Shown here in pieces: positions 31,769 through 40,768 of a stretch of 64,000 nucleotides of DNA. The position numbers and the translations under genes were made by a program. Position 1 is the first letter of the stretch. Every line of letters begins with the position of its first letter. The notes beneath the pieces were generated by a model that worked only from the letters and a program-made list of their open reading frames with translations, was not told where the DNA came from and did not search any database. This DNA comes from Streptomyces sp. PKU-EA00015 (GTDB lineage: Bacteria; Actinomycetota; Actinomycetes; Streptomycetales; Streptomycetaceae), in the NCBI RefSeq assembly GCF_013387495.1, contig NZ_JABZEE010000025.1:124001-188000 (forward strand), read 5' to 3'.

Positions 31769-31986
31769 TGGCCGATCCTTCCCCTCGCGCCCTCATACCG
31801 GAGATCTTCGTACCGGTGGCGACACTTCGTTACCTTACCTAATCTTTAACGTTTCCTTGATGGCGCGATGATCTTTTTGTCCGACTGCGGGGACGGCCTT
31901 GTGGATACCGCGTCTGGGCCGGTGGGGCGCTGCGCCTAGAGTTGCCTCAGCATTCCCAGGACCACCCTGCCCCTCGAAGGACAGCG

Positions 31987-34776
31987 ATGCCCGCCAACAC
32001 AACCGCCTCTTCCCCCAAGAAGAAGAAGGGGCGACGCGCCCGACTGCTCGTGCTCGTCCTGGTGCTGGCGCTCGTCGCGGGTGTCGGTTACGGGGCCTAC
32101 TGGAGCGTCAGTACAGTTCGCGCCTCGTTCCCCACCACCAACGGCACGATCGAACTCGCGGGCCTCGGCGGCCAGGTCGAGGTCAAACGCGACGGCCACG
32201 GCATTCCGCAGATCTACGCGGACAGCGACGAGGACCTGTTCCGCGCCCAGGGCTTCGTCCAGGCGCAGGACCGCTTCTGGGAGATGGACGTCCGCCGGCA
32301 CATGACGGCGGGCCGGCTCTCCGAGATGTTCGGTTCGGGGCAGGTCGAGACGGACGCCTTCCTGCGCACGCTCGGCTGGCGCAGGGTGGCGCAGCAGGAG
32401 TACGACACCAAGCTCTCGCCCGAGACGAAGAAGTACCTCCAGGCGTACGCGGACGGCGTCAACGCGTACCTCAAGGGCCGCTCGGCCGAGGAACTGTCGG
32501 TCGAGTACGCGGCCCTGGCCTTCACCAACGACTACGAGCCCGAGCCGTGGACGCCGGTCGACTCCGTGGCCTGGCTCAAGGCGATGGCCTGGGACCTGCG
32601 CGGCAACATGCAGGAGGAGATCGACCGCTCGCTGCTCACCAGCAGGCTCAGCGAGAAGCAGATCCGCGACCTGTACCCGCCGTACCCCTACGACCGCAAC
32701 GAGCCGATAGTGCGGCGGGGCGGGATCGACCCGGTCACCGGCAAGTACGACCCCGCCGCCAAGCCCTCCGGCTCGGCGGACGACGGTGCGGCCGGCAGCG
32801 GTTCCGACGGGAGCGGTGAGGCGCTCGGCGGCGCGGGCAGCGCGGCCGGAGCGGGCCAGGGGCTGAACTCCCAGCTGGGCGCGCTCTCCGACACCCTCGA
32901 CGCGATCCCCGCACTGCTCGGCCCCAGCGGCAACGGCATCGGCTCCAACTCCTGGGTCGTCTCCGGGGCCTACACGACGACCGGCAAGCCCCTGCTGGCC
33001 AATGACCCGCACCTCGCGCCTCAGCTGCCGTCCCTCTGGTACCAGATGGGCCTGCACTGCCGCACGGTCTCCGAGCGGTGTTCGTTCGACGTCGCGGGCT
33101 ACACCTTCTCCGGTATGCCGGGCGTGATAATCGGCCACAACCAGGACATCGCCTGGGGCTTCACCAACCTCGGCGCCGACGTGACCGACCTCTACCTGGA
33201 GAAGCTCAGCGGGGACAACTATCTCGTCGGCGGCCGGGAGAAGAAGCTGACCACCCGCACGGAGGTCATCAAGGTCGCCGGCGGCTCCGACAAGACGATC
33301 AGGGTCCGCTCCACGGAGCACGGCCCGCTGGTCTCCGACCGCAGCGACGAACTGGAGAAGGTCGGCGAGCGGGCTCCGGTGTCCAACGCCGCACCCGACC
33401 GCGGCACCGGTTACGCGGTCTCCCTGCAGTGGACGGCCCTGCAGCCCGGCAAGTCGATGGACGCCGTCTTCGAGCTCAACCAGGCCAGGGACTTCCCGTC
33501 CTTCCGCCGCGCCGCCCGCGACTTCGAGGTGCCCTCGCAGAACCTGGTCTACGCCGACACCAAGGGCAACATCGGCTACCAGGCGCCGGGCAAGATCCCG
33601 CTGCGCGCCGAGGGCGACGGCACGACGCCCGCGCCCGGCTGGGACCCGAAGTACAAGTGGGACGGCTACATCGCCTTCGACGAGCTGCCCTACGAGTACA
33701 ACCCGGAGCGCGGCTACATCGTCACCGCGAACCAGGCGGTCGTCGACGCGAAGAAGTACCCGTACCTGATCACCGAGGACTACGGCTACGGCGCCCGGAG
33801 CCAGCGGATCAACGACCTCATCGAGTCCAAGATCCGGGGCGGCGGCAAGGTCTCCACCGAAGACATGCGCACCATGCAGATGGACAACAGCAGCGAGATC
33901 GCCAAGCTGCTGACGCCTTACCTGCTGAAGATCGACGTCTCCGACCCGTACGTTCGCGAGGCGCAGAAGCTGCTGGAGGGCTGGGACTACACACAGGAAC
34001 CGGACTCCGGTGCCGCCGCGTACTTCAACGCCGTGTGGCGCAACGTGCTCAAGCTGGCGTTCGGCAACAAGCTCCCCAAGGAGCTCCGGGTCGAGGGCGA
34101 GTGTCTGAACGTGCTGCCCGCCGACAGCACCGCGCCGGACGACGACCTGACCGAGCGGGTGCGCGAATGCGGCCAGCGGGACGGCGACTCCGCGCAGCCC
34201 GACGGCGGCGACCGCTGGTACGAGGTGGTGCGCCGGCTGCTCAAGGACGAGGGCAACGAGTGGTGGCGCACGCCGGAGACGCGTACGGACGAGGCGACCG
34301 ACACCCGTGACGGGCTCCTCGCCCGCGCCATGGAGGACGCCCGCTGGGAGCTGACCGCGGAGCTCGGCAAGGACGCCTCCAGCTGGACCTGGGGCCGACT
34401 GCACCAGCTGACGCTGAGGAACCAGACGCTGGGCACCGAAGGGCCGGGCTTCCTGCAGTTCGTGCTCAACCGGGGCCCGTGGAACCTGGGCGGCGGCGAG
34501 GCCGCGGTCAACGCCACCGGCTGGAACGCGGCAGGCGGCTACGGCGTCGTGTGGGTCCCGTCGATGCGGATGGTCGTCACCGTCGGCGAGTGGGACAAGT
34601 CCCGGTGGATCAATCTGACCGGGGCGTCGGGCCACGCCTACAGCGCCCACTACACCGACCAGACCGACAAGTGGGCCGAGGGCGAGCTGCTCGACTGGGT
34701 CTACGGCGCCCAGGCGGTGGACGCCGCGACCGTCGACACGCTCAAGCTCGTCCCGCCGGGCGGGCAGGCCCAGTGA
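31987..34776 (+). CDS. Penicillin acylase family (Ntn) hydrolase
   Basis: A 929-residue membrane-anchored or exported Ntn hydrolase. KKKKGRRARLLVLVLVLALVAGVGYGAY (about 10-38) is a signal anchor. RDGHGIPQIYADSDEDLFRAQGFVQAQDRFWEMDVRRHMTAGRLSEMFG is the family's alpha-chain block. Self-cleavage should free S320 in NGIGSNSWVVSG as nucleophile of the beta chain, followed by GKPLLANDPHL. A Gly/Ser/Ala-rich insert (about 260-300) precedes this site, in the position of the removed spacer peptide. ATG 31987 has GAAGGA upstream. The amide substrate is unknown; quorum-signal lactones and lipopeptides are known for relatives. Its end overlaps the convergent 5-FTHF cyclo-ligase gene by 35 bases. Confidence 0.9.
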   Translation: MPANTTASSPKKKKGRRARLLVLVLVLALVAGVGYGAYWSVSTVRASFPTTNGTIELAGLGGQVEVKRDGHGIPQIYADSDEDLFRAQGFVQAQDRFWEMDVRRHMTAGRLSEMFGSGQVETDAFLRTLGWRRVAQQEYDTKLSPETKKYLQAYADGVNAYLKGRSAEELSVEYAALAFTNDYEPEPWTPVDSVAWLKAMAWDLRGNMQEEIDRSLLTSRLSEKQIRDLYPPYPYDRNEPIVRRGGIDPVTGKYDPAAKPSGSADDGAAGSGSDGSGEALGGAGSAAGAGQGLNSQLGALSDTLDAIPALLGPSGNGIGSNSWVVSGAYTTTGKPLLANDPHLAPQLPSLWYQMGLHCRTVSERCSFDVAGYTFSGMPGVIIGHNQDIAWGFTNLGADVTDLYLEKLSGDNYLVGGREKKLTTRTEVIKVAGGSDKTIRVRSTEHGPLVSDRSDELEKVGERAPVSNAAPDRGTGYAVSLQWTALQPGKSMDAVFELNQARDFPSFRRAARDFEVPSQNLVYADTKGNIGYQAPGKIPLRAEGDGTTPAPGWDPKYKWDGYIAFDELPYEYNPERGYIVTANQAVVDAKKYPYLITEDYGYGARSQRINDLIESKIRGGGKVSTEDMRTMQMDNSSEIAKLLTPYLLKIDVSDPYVREAQKLLEGWDYTQEPDSGAAAYFNAVWRNVLKLAFGNKLPKELRVEGECLNVLPADSTAPDDDLTERVRECGQRDGDSAQPDGGDRWYEVVRRLLKDEGNEWWRTPETRTDEATDTRDGLLARAMEDARWELTAELGKDASSWTWGRLHQLTLRNQTLGTEGPGFLQFVLNRGPWNLGGGEAAVNATGWNAAGGYGVVWVPSMRMVVTVGEWDKSRWINLTGASGHAYSAHYTDQTDKWAEGELLDWVYGAQAVDAATVDTLKLVPPGGQAQ

Positions 34777-35359
34777 AGCGGCGCACCCCCTGAGGCGTGA
34801 CCACGGCGTGGACGGGGTGGTCGTGCGGTTCCACCGGGACCCGCGCGACCACCTCGTTCGCGTAGAGGAGCACGACGAGGGCCGGATCGGCGTCGGCCAT
34901 GGCGAGCCGGGCCAGCACGCGGTCGTACGAGCCGCCGCCGCGCCCCAGCCGCATACCCTCGGCGTCGACGGCCAGCCCGGGCAGCAGCACGGCGTCGGCG
35001 CCGACGACGGCCGAAGGGCCCAGCCGCTCGCCGTCCGGCTCCAGCAGGCCGCGTCCGGCGGGCACCAGGTGACCAGGGCCGCGGTAGACGCCCCAGTCGA
35101 GGTCGTTGTCCGGAAGGAGGACCGGAAGCAGGACCCTCGTGCCGCGCCCGAGCAGCGCGTCGAGCAGTGCACGCGTGCCGGGCTCGCGTCCGACGGAGAC
35201 GTATGCGGCGACGGTGCCGGCCTCGGCCAGCTCGGGCAGCAGGAGCGCGTGCCGGGCGAGAGCGGCCGCCGCCTCGCTCGCGTCATCGGCGGACAGAAGC
35301 CGTCGCGCCCCGAGGAGTTCGGCGCGAAGCACAGTCTTTCCGGACATTTCGTTGCCCAT
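34742..35359 (-). CDS. 5-formyltetrahydrofolate cyclo-ligase
   Basis: A 205-residue enzyme that uses ATP to convert 5-formyl-THF to 5,10-methenyl-THF, recycling this folate form. The N-terminal arginines (LRAELLGARRLLS), VAAYVSVGREPGTRALLDAL and the ATP/folate block GADAVLLPGLAVDAEGMRLGRGGGSYDRVLAR are all present. The C-terminus EPHDHPVHAVVTPQGVRRF is typical. It is divergent from galU (94 bases), and the pairing with galU/moeA is a conserved actinobacterial arrangement. The 3' end overlaps the penicillin acylase gene on the other strand. Confidence 0.92.
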   Translation of the reverse strand: MGNEMSGKTVLRAELLGARRLLSADDASEAAAALARHALLLPELAEAGTVAAYVSVGREPGTRALLDALLGRGTRVLLPVLLPDNDLDWGVYRGPGHLVPAGRGLLEPDGERLGPSAVVGADAVLLPGLAVDAEGMRLGRGGGSYDRVLARLAMADADPALVVLLYANEVVARVPVEPHDHPVHAVVTPQGVRRFTGPARPAGRA

Positions 35360-35453
35360 TGGTCGTCTGTAAACCTCTCGTATACGTCTCTATGAGGATG
35401 AAGTTAACCGGAGCATCATCTTCCGCCCATATTCAGCGGATATGGTGCTCCGC

Positions 35454-36377
35454 ATGACTCAGTCGCACTCCAGGATCAGCAAGGCTGTCATCCCCGCCGC
35501 AGGCCTCGGCACCCGGTTCCTGCCTGCCACGAAAGCCACTCCCAAAGAGATGCTGCCTGTGGTCGACAAGCCCGCGATCCAGTACGTCGTCGAGGAGGCG
35601 GTCTCGGCCGGCCTCTCCGACGTCCTGATGATCACGGGTCGCAACAAGCGCCCCCTCGAGGACCACTTCGACCGCAACTATGAGCTGGAGGAGGCGCTCT
35701 CCCGCAAGGGCGACGCCGGACGCCTCGCGCGGGTTCAGGAGTCGAGCGACCTCGCCACCATGCACTACGTGCGCCAGGGCGACCCACGCGGGCTCGGTCA
35801 CGCCGTCCTGTGCGCCGAGCCGCACGTCGGGGACCAGCCCTTCGCCGTCCTCCTCGGCGACGACCTGATCGACCCGCGCGACCCGCTGCTCTCGCGCATG
35901 ATCGAGATCCAGGAGCGTGAGGGCGGCAGCGTCGTCGCGCTGATGGAGGTCGACCCGGCGCAGATCCACATGTACGGCTGCGCCGCGGTGAAGCCCACCG
36001 GTGACAGCGACGTCGTGAAGATCACGGACCTGGTCGAGAAGCCCGACCCCGCCGAGGCCCCCAGCAATCTGGCGATCATCGGCCGTTACGTCCTCGACCC
36101 CGCGATCTTCGGGATACTGCGCGAGACCGAGCCGGGCCGCGGCGGCGAGATCCAGCTCACCGACGGCATCCAGAAGCTCGCCGAGGCGGAGCAGTCCGTG
36201 GAGGAGGCGGGACGCTCCGGCGGCCCGGTGCACGGGGTGATCTTCAAGGGCCGCCGCTATGACACAGGTGACCGTGGCGACTATCTGCGTGCCATTGTCA
36301 GACTCGCGTGCGAACGTGAAGACCTGGGCCCGGAGTTCCGGGACTGGCTTCGCAGCTTTGTGACCGAGGAGATGTAG
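35454..36377 (+). CDS. galU: UTP-glucose-1-phosphate uridylyltransferase
   Basis: A 307-residue nucleotidyltransferase making UDP-glucose, needed for wall and capsule sugars and trehalose. ISKAVIPAAGLGTRFLPATKATPKEMLPVVDKPAIQYVVEEA is the nucleotide-binding loop. VLLGDDLID holds the metal-binding Asp, and VEKPDPAEAPSNLAIIGRYVL the glucose-1-phosphate region. ATG 35454 (MTQSHSR) is preferred; ATG 35442 adds four residues. It is the first gene of a run (galU, moeA, moaC, mogA, GNAT), with moeA starting four bases after its stop. Confidence 0.93.
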   Translation: MTQSHSRISKAVIPAAGLGTRFLPATKATPKEMLPVVDKPAIQYVVEEAVSAGLSDVLMITGRNKRPLEDHFDRNYELEEALSRKGDAGRLARVQESSDLATMHYVRQGDPRGLGHAVLCAEPHVGDQPFAVLLGDDLIDPRDPLLSRMIEIQEREGGSVVALMEVDPAQIHMYGCAAVKPTGDSDVVKITDLVEKPDPAEAPSNLAIIGRYVLDPAIFGILRETEPGRGGEIQLTDGIQKLAEAEQSVEEAGRSGGPVHGVIFKGRRYDTGDRGDYLRAIVRLACEREDLGPEFRDWLRSFVTEEM

Positions 36378-36381
36378 GACC

Positions 36382-37692
36382 GTGAGCAGCACGATCTGGT
36401 CGGTTGACGACCACCTGGAGGACATCCTCGCCGCGATCCGGCCGCTCGACCCGATCGAGCTCCAGCTGCCGGACGCGCAGGGCTGTGTCCTGGTCGAGGA
36501 CGTCACCGTCCCGGTCGCGCTGCCCCCCTTCGACAACAGCTCCATGGACGGCTACGCGGTCCGGGTCGCCGATGTGGCGGGTGCGAGCGAGGAGTTCCCC
36601 GCCGTGCTCACCGTCATCGGCGACGTGGCGGCCGGCAGCGGCGAGCTTCCCACCGTCGGCCCCGGCCAGGCCGCGCGCATCATGACCGGCGCGCCCCTGC
36701 CGCCCGGAGCCGAGGCCGTCGTCCCCGTCGAGTGGACCGACGGCGGCGCCGGAGGCGGGGCCGCGAGCACGATGCGCCCGGCCGGCGAGGCCCCCGAAGG
36801 CGCGAGCGGCGAGGTCCGGGTGCACCGGCCCGCCCAGGAGGGGGCCCATGTGCGGGCCGGCGGCAGCGATGTGCAGGCGGGCGATCTCGCACTCGCCGCG
36901 GGTACGGTGCTCGGCCCGCCGCAGATCGGGCTGCTCGCCGCGATCGGCCGCGGGACCGTGCGGGTGCGTCCCCGCCCGCGCGTGGTCGTCCTGTCGACCG
37001 GCAGCGAACTGGTCCAGCCCGGCGAGAAGTTGGCCGAGGGCCAGATCTACGACTCCAACAGCTTCGCTCTGGCGGCCGCAGCCCGCGACGCCGGCGCGAT
37101 CTCCTACCGGGTCGGCGCGGTCACCGACGACGCCGAGACGCTCCGCGCCACCATCGAGGACCAGCTGATCCGCGCCGATCTGCTGGTGACCACGGGCGGT
37201 GTGAGCGTCGGCGCGTACGACGTGGTCAAGGAGGCGCTCGCCTCGGTCGGTGACGTCGGTGACGAGGACGTGCCCGGCAGCGGGATCGACTTCCGCAAGC
37301 TTGCGATGCAGCCGGGCAAGCCGCAGGGCTTCGGTTCCATCGGCCGCGACCACACGCCTCTGCTGGCCCTTCCGGGCAATCCGGTGTCCAGCTACGTGTC
37401 CTTCGAGCTGTTCGTCCGGCCCGCGATCCGCACGCTGATGGGCCTGCCGGACGTGCACCGCCCGAAGGTCAGAGCCGCGCTCAAGGCGGACAAGGCACTG
37501 TCGTCCCCGGCCGGCAAGCGACAGTTCCTGCGGGGGACCTACGACGCCGGAGCGGGCAGCGTCACCCCGGTCGGGGGCTCCGGCTCCCACCTGATCGCGG
37601 CCCTCGCGCAGGCCGACTGCCTGATCATCGTCCCGGAGACCGACACCTCCGTGGAGCCCGGCGCCGAGGTCGACGTGGTCCTCCTGGGGTGA
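36382..37692 (+). CDS. MoeA-type molybdotransferase; candidate Glp (gephyrin-like division protein)
   Basis: A 436-residue protein of the MoeA/gephyrin E family, which inserts molybdate into adenylated molybdopterin. FDNSSMDGYAVRVADV and ARIMTGAPLPPGAEAVVPVEW are the MoeA entry blocks. The MPT-binding domain carries VVVLSTGSELVQPGEKLAEGQIYDSNSFALAAAARDAG and LVTTGGVSVGAYDVVKEAL, and LALPGNPVSSYVSFELFVRPAIRTLMG follows. A hydrophilic insert (about 120-160) is variable. In Corynebacterium the equivalent protein (Glp) binds FtsZ and the membrane protein GlpR. Here the GlpR/SepX gene lies four genes downstream, so a division role is plausible. GTG 36382 follows galU by four bases. Confidence 0.9.
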   Translation: MSSTIWSVDDHLEDILAAIRPLDPIELQLPDAQGCVLVEDVTVPVALPPFDNSSMDGYAVRVADVAGASEEFPAVLTVIGDVAAGSGELPTVGPGQAARIMTGAPLPPGAEAVVPVEWTDGGAGGGAASTMRPAGEAPEGASGEVRVHRPAQEGAHVRAGGSDVQAGDLALAAGTVLGPPQIGLLAAIGRGTVRVRPRPRVVVLSTGSELVQPGEKLAEGQIYDSNSFALAAAARDAGAISYRVGAVTDDAETLRATIEDQLIRADLLVTTGGVSVGAYDVVKEALASVGDVGDEDVPGSGIDFRKLAMQPGKPQGFGSIGRDHTPLLALPGNPVSSYVSFELFVRPAIRTLMGLPDVHRPKVRAALKADKALSSPAGKRQFLRGTYDAGAGSVTPVGGSGSHLIAALAQADCLIIVPETDTSVEPGAEVDVVLLG

Positions 37693-37765
37693 GAGGCGCT
37701 GCGTGGCGGTAGCGTGTCTGCGCACACAAGGCCCTGAGGGGACCGGACCGGGAGCGCCACAGCAG

Positions 37766-38257
37766 ATGAGTACGCAAGGCAGGCTGACGCACATCGACGA
37801 GGCGGGGGCCGCCCGCATGGTGGACGTCTCCCAGAAGGACGTGACCGCCCGCACCGCGCGGGCGACCGGGCGCGTCCTCGTATCGCGGCAGGTCGTGGAG
37901 CTGCTGCGCGGTGAGGGCGTCCCGAAGGGCGACGCGCTCGCCACGGCCAGGATCGCCGGGATCATGGGCGCGAAACGCACGCCCGACCTGATCCCGCTCT
38001 GTCACCCGCTCGCCGTCTCGGGCGTGAAGCTGGACCTGTCGGTCACGGACGACGCGGTCGAGATCGCGGCCACCGTGAAGACGACGGACCGCACGGGCGT
38101 GGAGATGGAGGCCCTCACCGCTGTCTCCGTCGCCGCGCTCACCGTCGTGGACATGGTGAAGGCGGTCGACAAGGCGGCCGTGATCACCGACATCCGCGTC
38201 GAGGAGAAGACGGGCGGCAAGTCCGGCGACTGGACACGCGAGGGAGCACAGTCATGA
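37766..38257 (+). CDS. moaC: Cyclic pyranopterin monophosphate synthase MoaC
   Basis: A 163-residue enzyme of the second half of step one in molybdenum cofactor synthesis, converting the MoaA product to cyclic pyranopterin monophosphate. LTHIDEAGAARMVDVSQKDVTARTARATGRV, AARIAGIMGAKRTPDLIPLCHPLAVSGVKLDLSV and DRTGVEMEALTAVSVAALTVVDMVKAVDKAAVITDIRVEEKTGGKSGDW cover the family from end to end, with the active-site Lys in VDKAAVI. ATG 37766 has GGGAG upstream. It overlaps mogA by four bases (ATGA). moaA, the partner enzyme, is not in the window. Confidence 0.95.
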   Translation: MSTQGRLTHIDEAGAARMVDVSQKDVTARTARATGRVLVSRQVVELLRGEGVPKGDALATARIAGIMGAKRTPDLIPLCHPLAVSGVKLDLSVTDDAVEIAATVKTTDRTGVEMEALTAVSVAALTVVDMVKAVDKAAVITDIRVEEKTGGKSGDWTREGAQS

Positions 38258-38784
38258 CCACCGCCGCCCACGCCACCGCGCCGTACCGGGCCCTGGTCGT
38301 CACCGCATCCAACCGCGCCTCCGACGGGGTGTACGAGGACAAGGGCGGCCCGCTGATCGCCGAGAGGCTCACCGTCCTCGGCTTCGCCGTCGACGGCCCC
38401 CGCGTGGTGCCCGACGGCGACCCGGTCGGCGAGGCGCTGCGCGCGGGGGTAGAGGACGGCTACGACGTCATCCTCACCACGGGCGGTACCGGCATCTCGC
38501 CCACCGACCTCACACCCGACGTCACACGCGCGCTGCTCGACCATGAGGTCCCCGGCATCGCGGAGGCGATCCGGGCGTACGGGCGGGACAAGGTGCCCAC
38601 CGCCGTGCTCTCGCGCGGCGTCGCCGGTGTCGCCGGCCACACCCTGATCGTCAACCTGCCGGGCTCCACAGGAGGAGTGCGCGACGGGCTGGCGGTGCTG
38701 GAGGGGGTCCTGCGCCATGCAGTGGACCAGATCCGCGGCGGGGACCATCCACGTCCGGCGGACCAGTCGTCACCGACGTCATGA
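38254..38784 (+). CDS. Molybdopterin adenylyltransferase MogA/MoaB family
   Basis: A 176-residue member of the MogA/MoaB family, which adenylates molybdopterin before MoeA acts. The family core is complete: ALVVTASNRASDGVYEDKGGPLIAERL, YDVILTTGGTGISPTDLTPDVTRALLDHEVPGIAEAIRAYG and LSRGVAGVAGHTLIVNLPGSTGGVRDGL. The TTGGTGISPTD loop binds the substrate. It is coupled to moaC by ATGA overlap and overlaps the following GNAT gene start (ATGA at 38781). With moeA and moaC it forms the cofactor part of this operon. Confidence 0.92.
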   Translation: MTTAAHATAPYRALVVTASNRASDGVYEDKGGPLIAERLTVLGFAVDGPRVVPDGDPVGEALRAGVEDGYDVILTTGGTGISPTDLTPDVTRALLDHEVPGIAEAIRAYGRDKVPTAVLSRGVAGVAGHTLIVNLPGSTGGVRDGLAVLEGVLRHAVDQIRGGDHPRPADQSSPTS

Positions 38785-39443
38785 ACGTGACCTGGCCCGT
38801 GGTCCTCGCGGACGGCGATGTCGTCCTGCGCCCCATAAAGATGCGCGACCAGCGGAACTGGCGCGAGGTCAACCGCCGCAACCGCGACTGGCTGCGGCCC
38901 TGGGAGGCCACGATCCCGCCGCCCGCCCCGGGCGGCCCGGCCACGCAGCGCCCGACCTTCCGTCAGATGGTCCGCCACCTGCGGTCGGAGGCGAACGCGG
39001 GCCGGATACTGCCGTTCGTCATCGAGTACCGCGGGCGTCTCGTAGGGCAGTTGACCGTCGCCGGGATCACCTGGGGCTCCATGTGCTCGGGCCATGTCGG
39101 GTACTGGGTCGACCGGGACGTCGCGGGCCGCGGCGTGATGCCCACGGCGGTGGCTCTCGCCGTGGACCACTGCTTCCGTACGGTGGGACTGCACCGGATG
39201 GAAGTGTGCATCCGGCCCGAGAACGTGCCCAGCCGCCGGGTCGTGGAGAAACTCGGATTCCGCGAGGAGGGGCTGCGGCCCCGCTATCTCCACATCGACG
39301 GTGCGTGGCGTGACCATCTTGTCTTCGCGCTGACGGTCGAGGAAGTCCCGGAGGGACTTCTGACCCGCTGGCACCAGGCACGACCTGGATCGGCACCCGG
39401 AACACCCGGAACGGCATCCGGGACGGCACAGGAAATAAAATAA
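38781..39443 (+). CDS. RimJ-like GNAT N-acetyltransferase
   Basis: A 220-residue acetyltransferase of the RimJ/RimL type, which acetylates protein N-termini. VVLRPIKMRDQRNWREVNRRNRDWLRPWEAT is the substrate-side helix. VGYWVDRDVAGRGVMPTAVALAVDHCF is the acetyl-CoA loop region, and VCIRPENVPSRRVVEKLGFREEGLRPRYLHIDGAWRDHLVFAL completes the fold. The C-terminal 20 residues are disordered (Gly/Thr/Pro). It overlaps mogA by four bases. The order moeA, (moaC, mogA), rimJ-like, sepX is conserved in actinobacteria, so the protein may act on a division-related target; that is inference. Confidence 0.9.
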   Translation: MNVTWPVVLADGDVVLRPIKMRDQRNWREVNRRNRDWLRPWEATIPPPAPGGPATQRPTFRQMVRHLRSEANAGRILPFVIEYRGRLVGQLTVAGITWGSMCSGHVGYWVDRDVAGRGVMPTAVALAVDHCFRTVGLHRMEVCIRPENVPSRRVVEKLGFREEGLRPRYLHIDGAWRDHLVFALTVEEVPEGLLTRWHQARPGSAPGTPGTASGTAQEIK

Positions 39444-39590
39444 GTGTTCGAAATTGATCGCCGCCCGGTTGTCGCGGAACGCGAACTGGTCTGAGTAATC
39501 ACAAAAAAAGTCGGTTGTATCAGCCAGATCGTGCGACACACCGGGCCAATTGGCGGATGCCCTTGCGCGAATCCCTCTACGGTGTGATGC

Positions 39591-40685
39591 GTGAGCAGCA
39601 GCGGCCTCATCTACGCAGTCATCGTCGGGGCCTGGGCCGCCTACTTGGTGCCGATGTGGCTCCGCAGGCAGGACGAGCTCAACGAAGCCCGTCCCACGGA
39701 ACGCTTCTCCACCGCCATCCGGCTGTTGTCCGGCCGGGCGGGGATGGAGCGCCGGTACGCCAAGGAGCTGCGGGAACGCACCGCAGAGGGGCCCGAGCAC
39801 GACGTGGACCCGGATGCCGCCACGGACCGGCTGAGTTCTGTGGACGTCCGGGCCTTCGCCGCGCCCCGAACCGAAGTGCGCCAGGACGCGTCGTCCGGCG
39901 CGACCTCGGACGCCGACCCTCCGGGCCGTCCGCCGGCCCGGCGCCCGGCCCCGCGGCAGCGGCAGAGCCGCGCCGCCGTCGAGCGGGCCCGGCGCAGCAA
40001 GGTACTGGCCCGCCGCAGACGGACGACGTCGGTCCTGTTCGTCGCCTTCACCGCCGGTGCGGTCGTCGCGGCGATCGGCGGACTCGGCTTCCTGTGGGCG
40101 CCGGGCGCCCCGGCCGTCCTGCTGAGCATCTACATCGTGCATCTGCGGACCCAGGAGCGGCGGCGCTTCGCGTACGTCATGGACCGCAGGCAGGCCGAGG
40201 CCGCGGCACAGCGGCTGCGGGAGAACCGGCCGCGCCGCCACCAGCCGCCCGTCGGCGCGCCGGAGCCCGACGAGGAGCCCGCCGCGCACGCCGAGCCGGA
40301 GCCGGCGCCGAGGCTCTCCCCGCAGGAGGCCGGGCGCCGGGCGCTGGTCGAGCAGACCGACCACGCCGAGTGGGTGGATCAGCAGCGCCAGCGCGGCCCG
40401 GCGACCGGCGACAGCTGGGACCCCGTTCCCGTGCCGCTGCCGACGTACGTCACCGCTCCCGTCGCCCCGCGCGCGTCGAGCGGTGTGGACGTCAGCGATC
40501 CGGAGACGTGGAGCGCGGCCCGCTCCTCGGCCGCGGAGCCGACGACCCCGGCCGCGCCGGCACCGACCGCGGAGCCGCCGGCGGGCCGGCGGCCTCCCCA
40601 GCAACGCCGCTCCCGTGACCGCGGCCGCACGCCGCTCTTCGATCAGTACGCGGACGAGGACCGGCCGCGCGCGGCCAACGAGTGA
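39591..40685 (+). CDS. sepX: Divisome membrane protein SepX/GlpR
   Basis: A 364-residue membrane protein. TM1 is at the N-terminus (GLIYAVIVGAWAAYLVPMWLRRQDE), then a 110-residue charged cytoplasmic loop starts with RFSTAIRLLSGRAGMERRYAKELRER. TM2 and TM3 follow (VLFVAFTAGAVVAAIGGLGFLWAPGAPAVLLSIYIVHLR) with RRFAYVMDRRQAEAAAQRLRENR. A disordered Ala/Pro/Arg tail follows. This arrangement matches SepX, shown in Streptomyces to localise to division sites and help septation, and GlpR, the receptor of the gephyrin-like protein Glp in corynebacteria. GTG 39591 has no ribosome site. The 147-base upstream stretch is AT-rich and may carry its own promoter. Confidence 0.88.
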   Translation: MSSSGLIYAVIVGAWAAYLVPMWLRRQDELNEARPTERFSTAIRLLSGRAGMERRYAKELRERTAEGPEHDVDPDAATDRLSSVDVRAFAAPRTEVRQDASSGATSDADPPGRPPARRPAPRQRQSRAAVERARRSKVLARRRRTTSVLFVAFTAGAVVAAIGGLGFLWAPGAPAVLLSIYIVHLRTQERRRFAYVMDRRQAEAAAQRLRENRPRRHQPPVGAPEPDEEPAAHAEPEPAPRLSPQEAGRRALVEQTDHAEWVDQQRQRGPATGDSWDPVPVPLPTYVTAPVAPRASSGVDVSDPETWSAARSSAAEPTTPAAPAPTAEPPAGRRPPQQRRSRDRGRTPLFDQYADEDRPRAANE

Positions 40686-40723
40686 CGCCGCCCCGGCGGC
40701 ATCCGTGACCAGGGGGGAACGGA

Positions 40724-40754
40724 TTTCCAAGCACCCCGATGGGGATGCTAGAGT
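40724..40754 (+). promoter_or_regulatory. Probable tRNA-Ala promoter
   Basis: TTTCCA (40724-40729) and TAGAGT (40749-40754) are spaced 19 bases apart, 14 bases before the tRNA. A short hairpin AGCACCCC-GAT-GGGGATGCT lies between them. Confidence 0.5.
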
Positions 40755-40768
40755 TTCACTCGTTGCAA

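Noticed and set aside
31826..31842. Iron-box-like sequence (TTCGTTACCTTACCTAA) between the antiporter and penicillin acylase genes
   Set aside because: Only one half resembles a DmdR/IdeR site and neither neighbour is an iron gene.
31936..35286. A 1116-residue open frame on the minus strand opposite penicillin acylase
   Set aside because: It is antisense to a clear family member. Its residues are rich in Arg/Gly/Ala with no fold-like pattern. Long antisense frames are usual in GC-rich genes.
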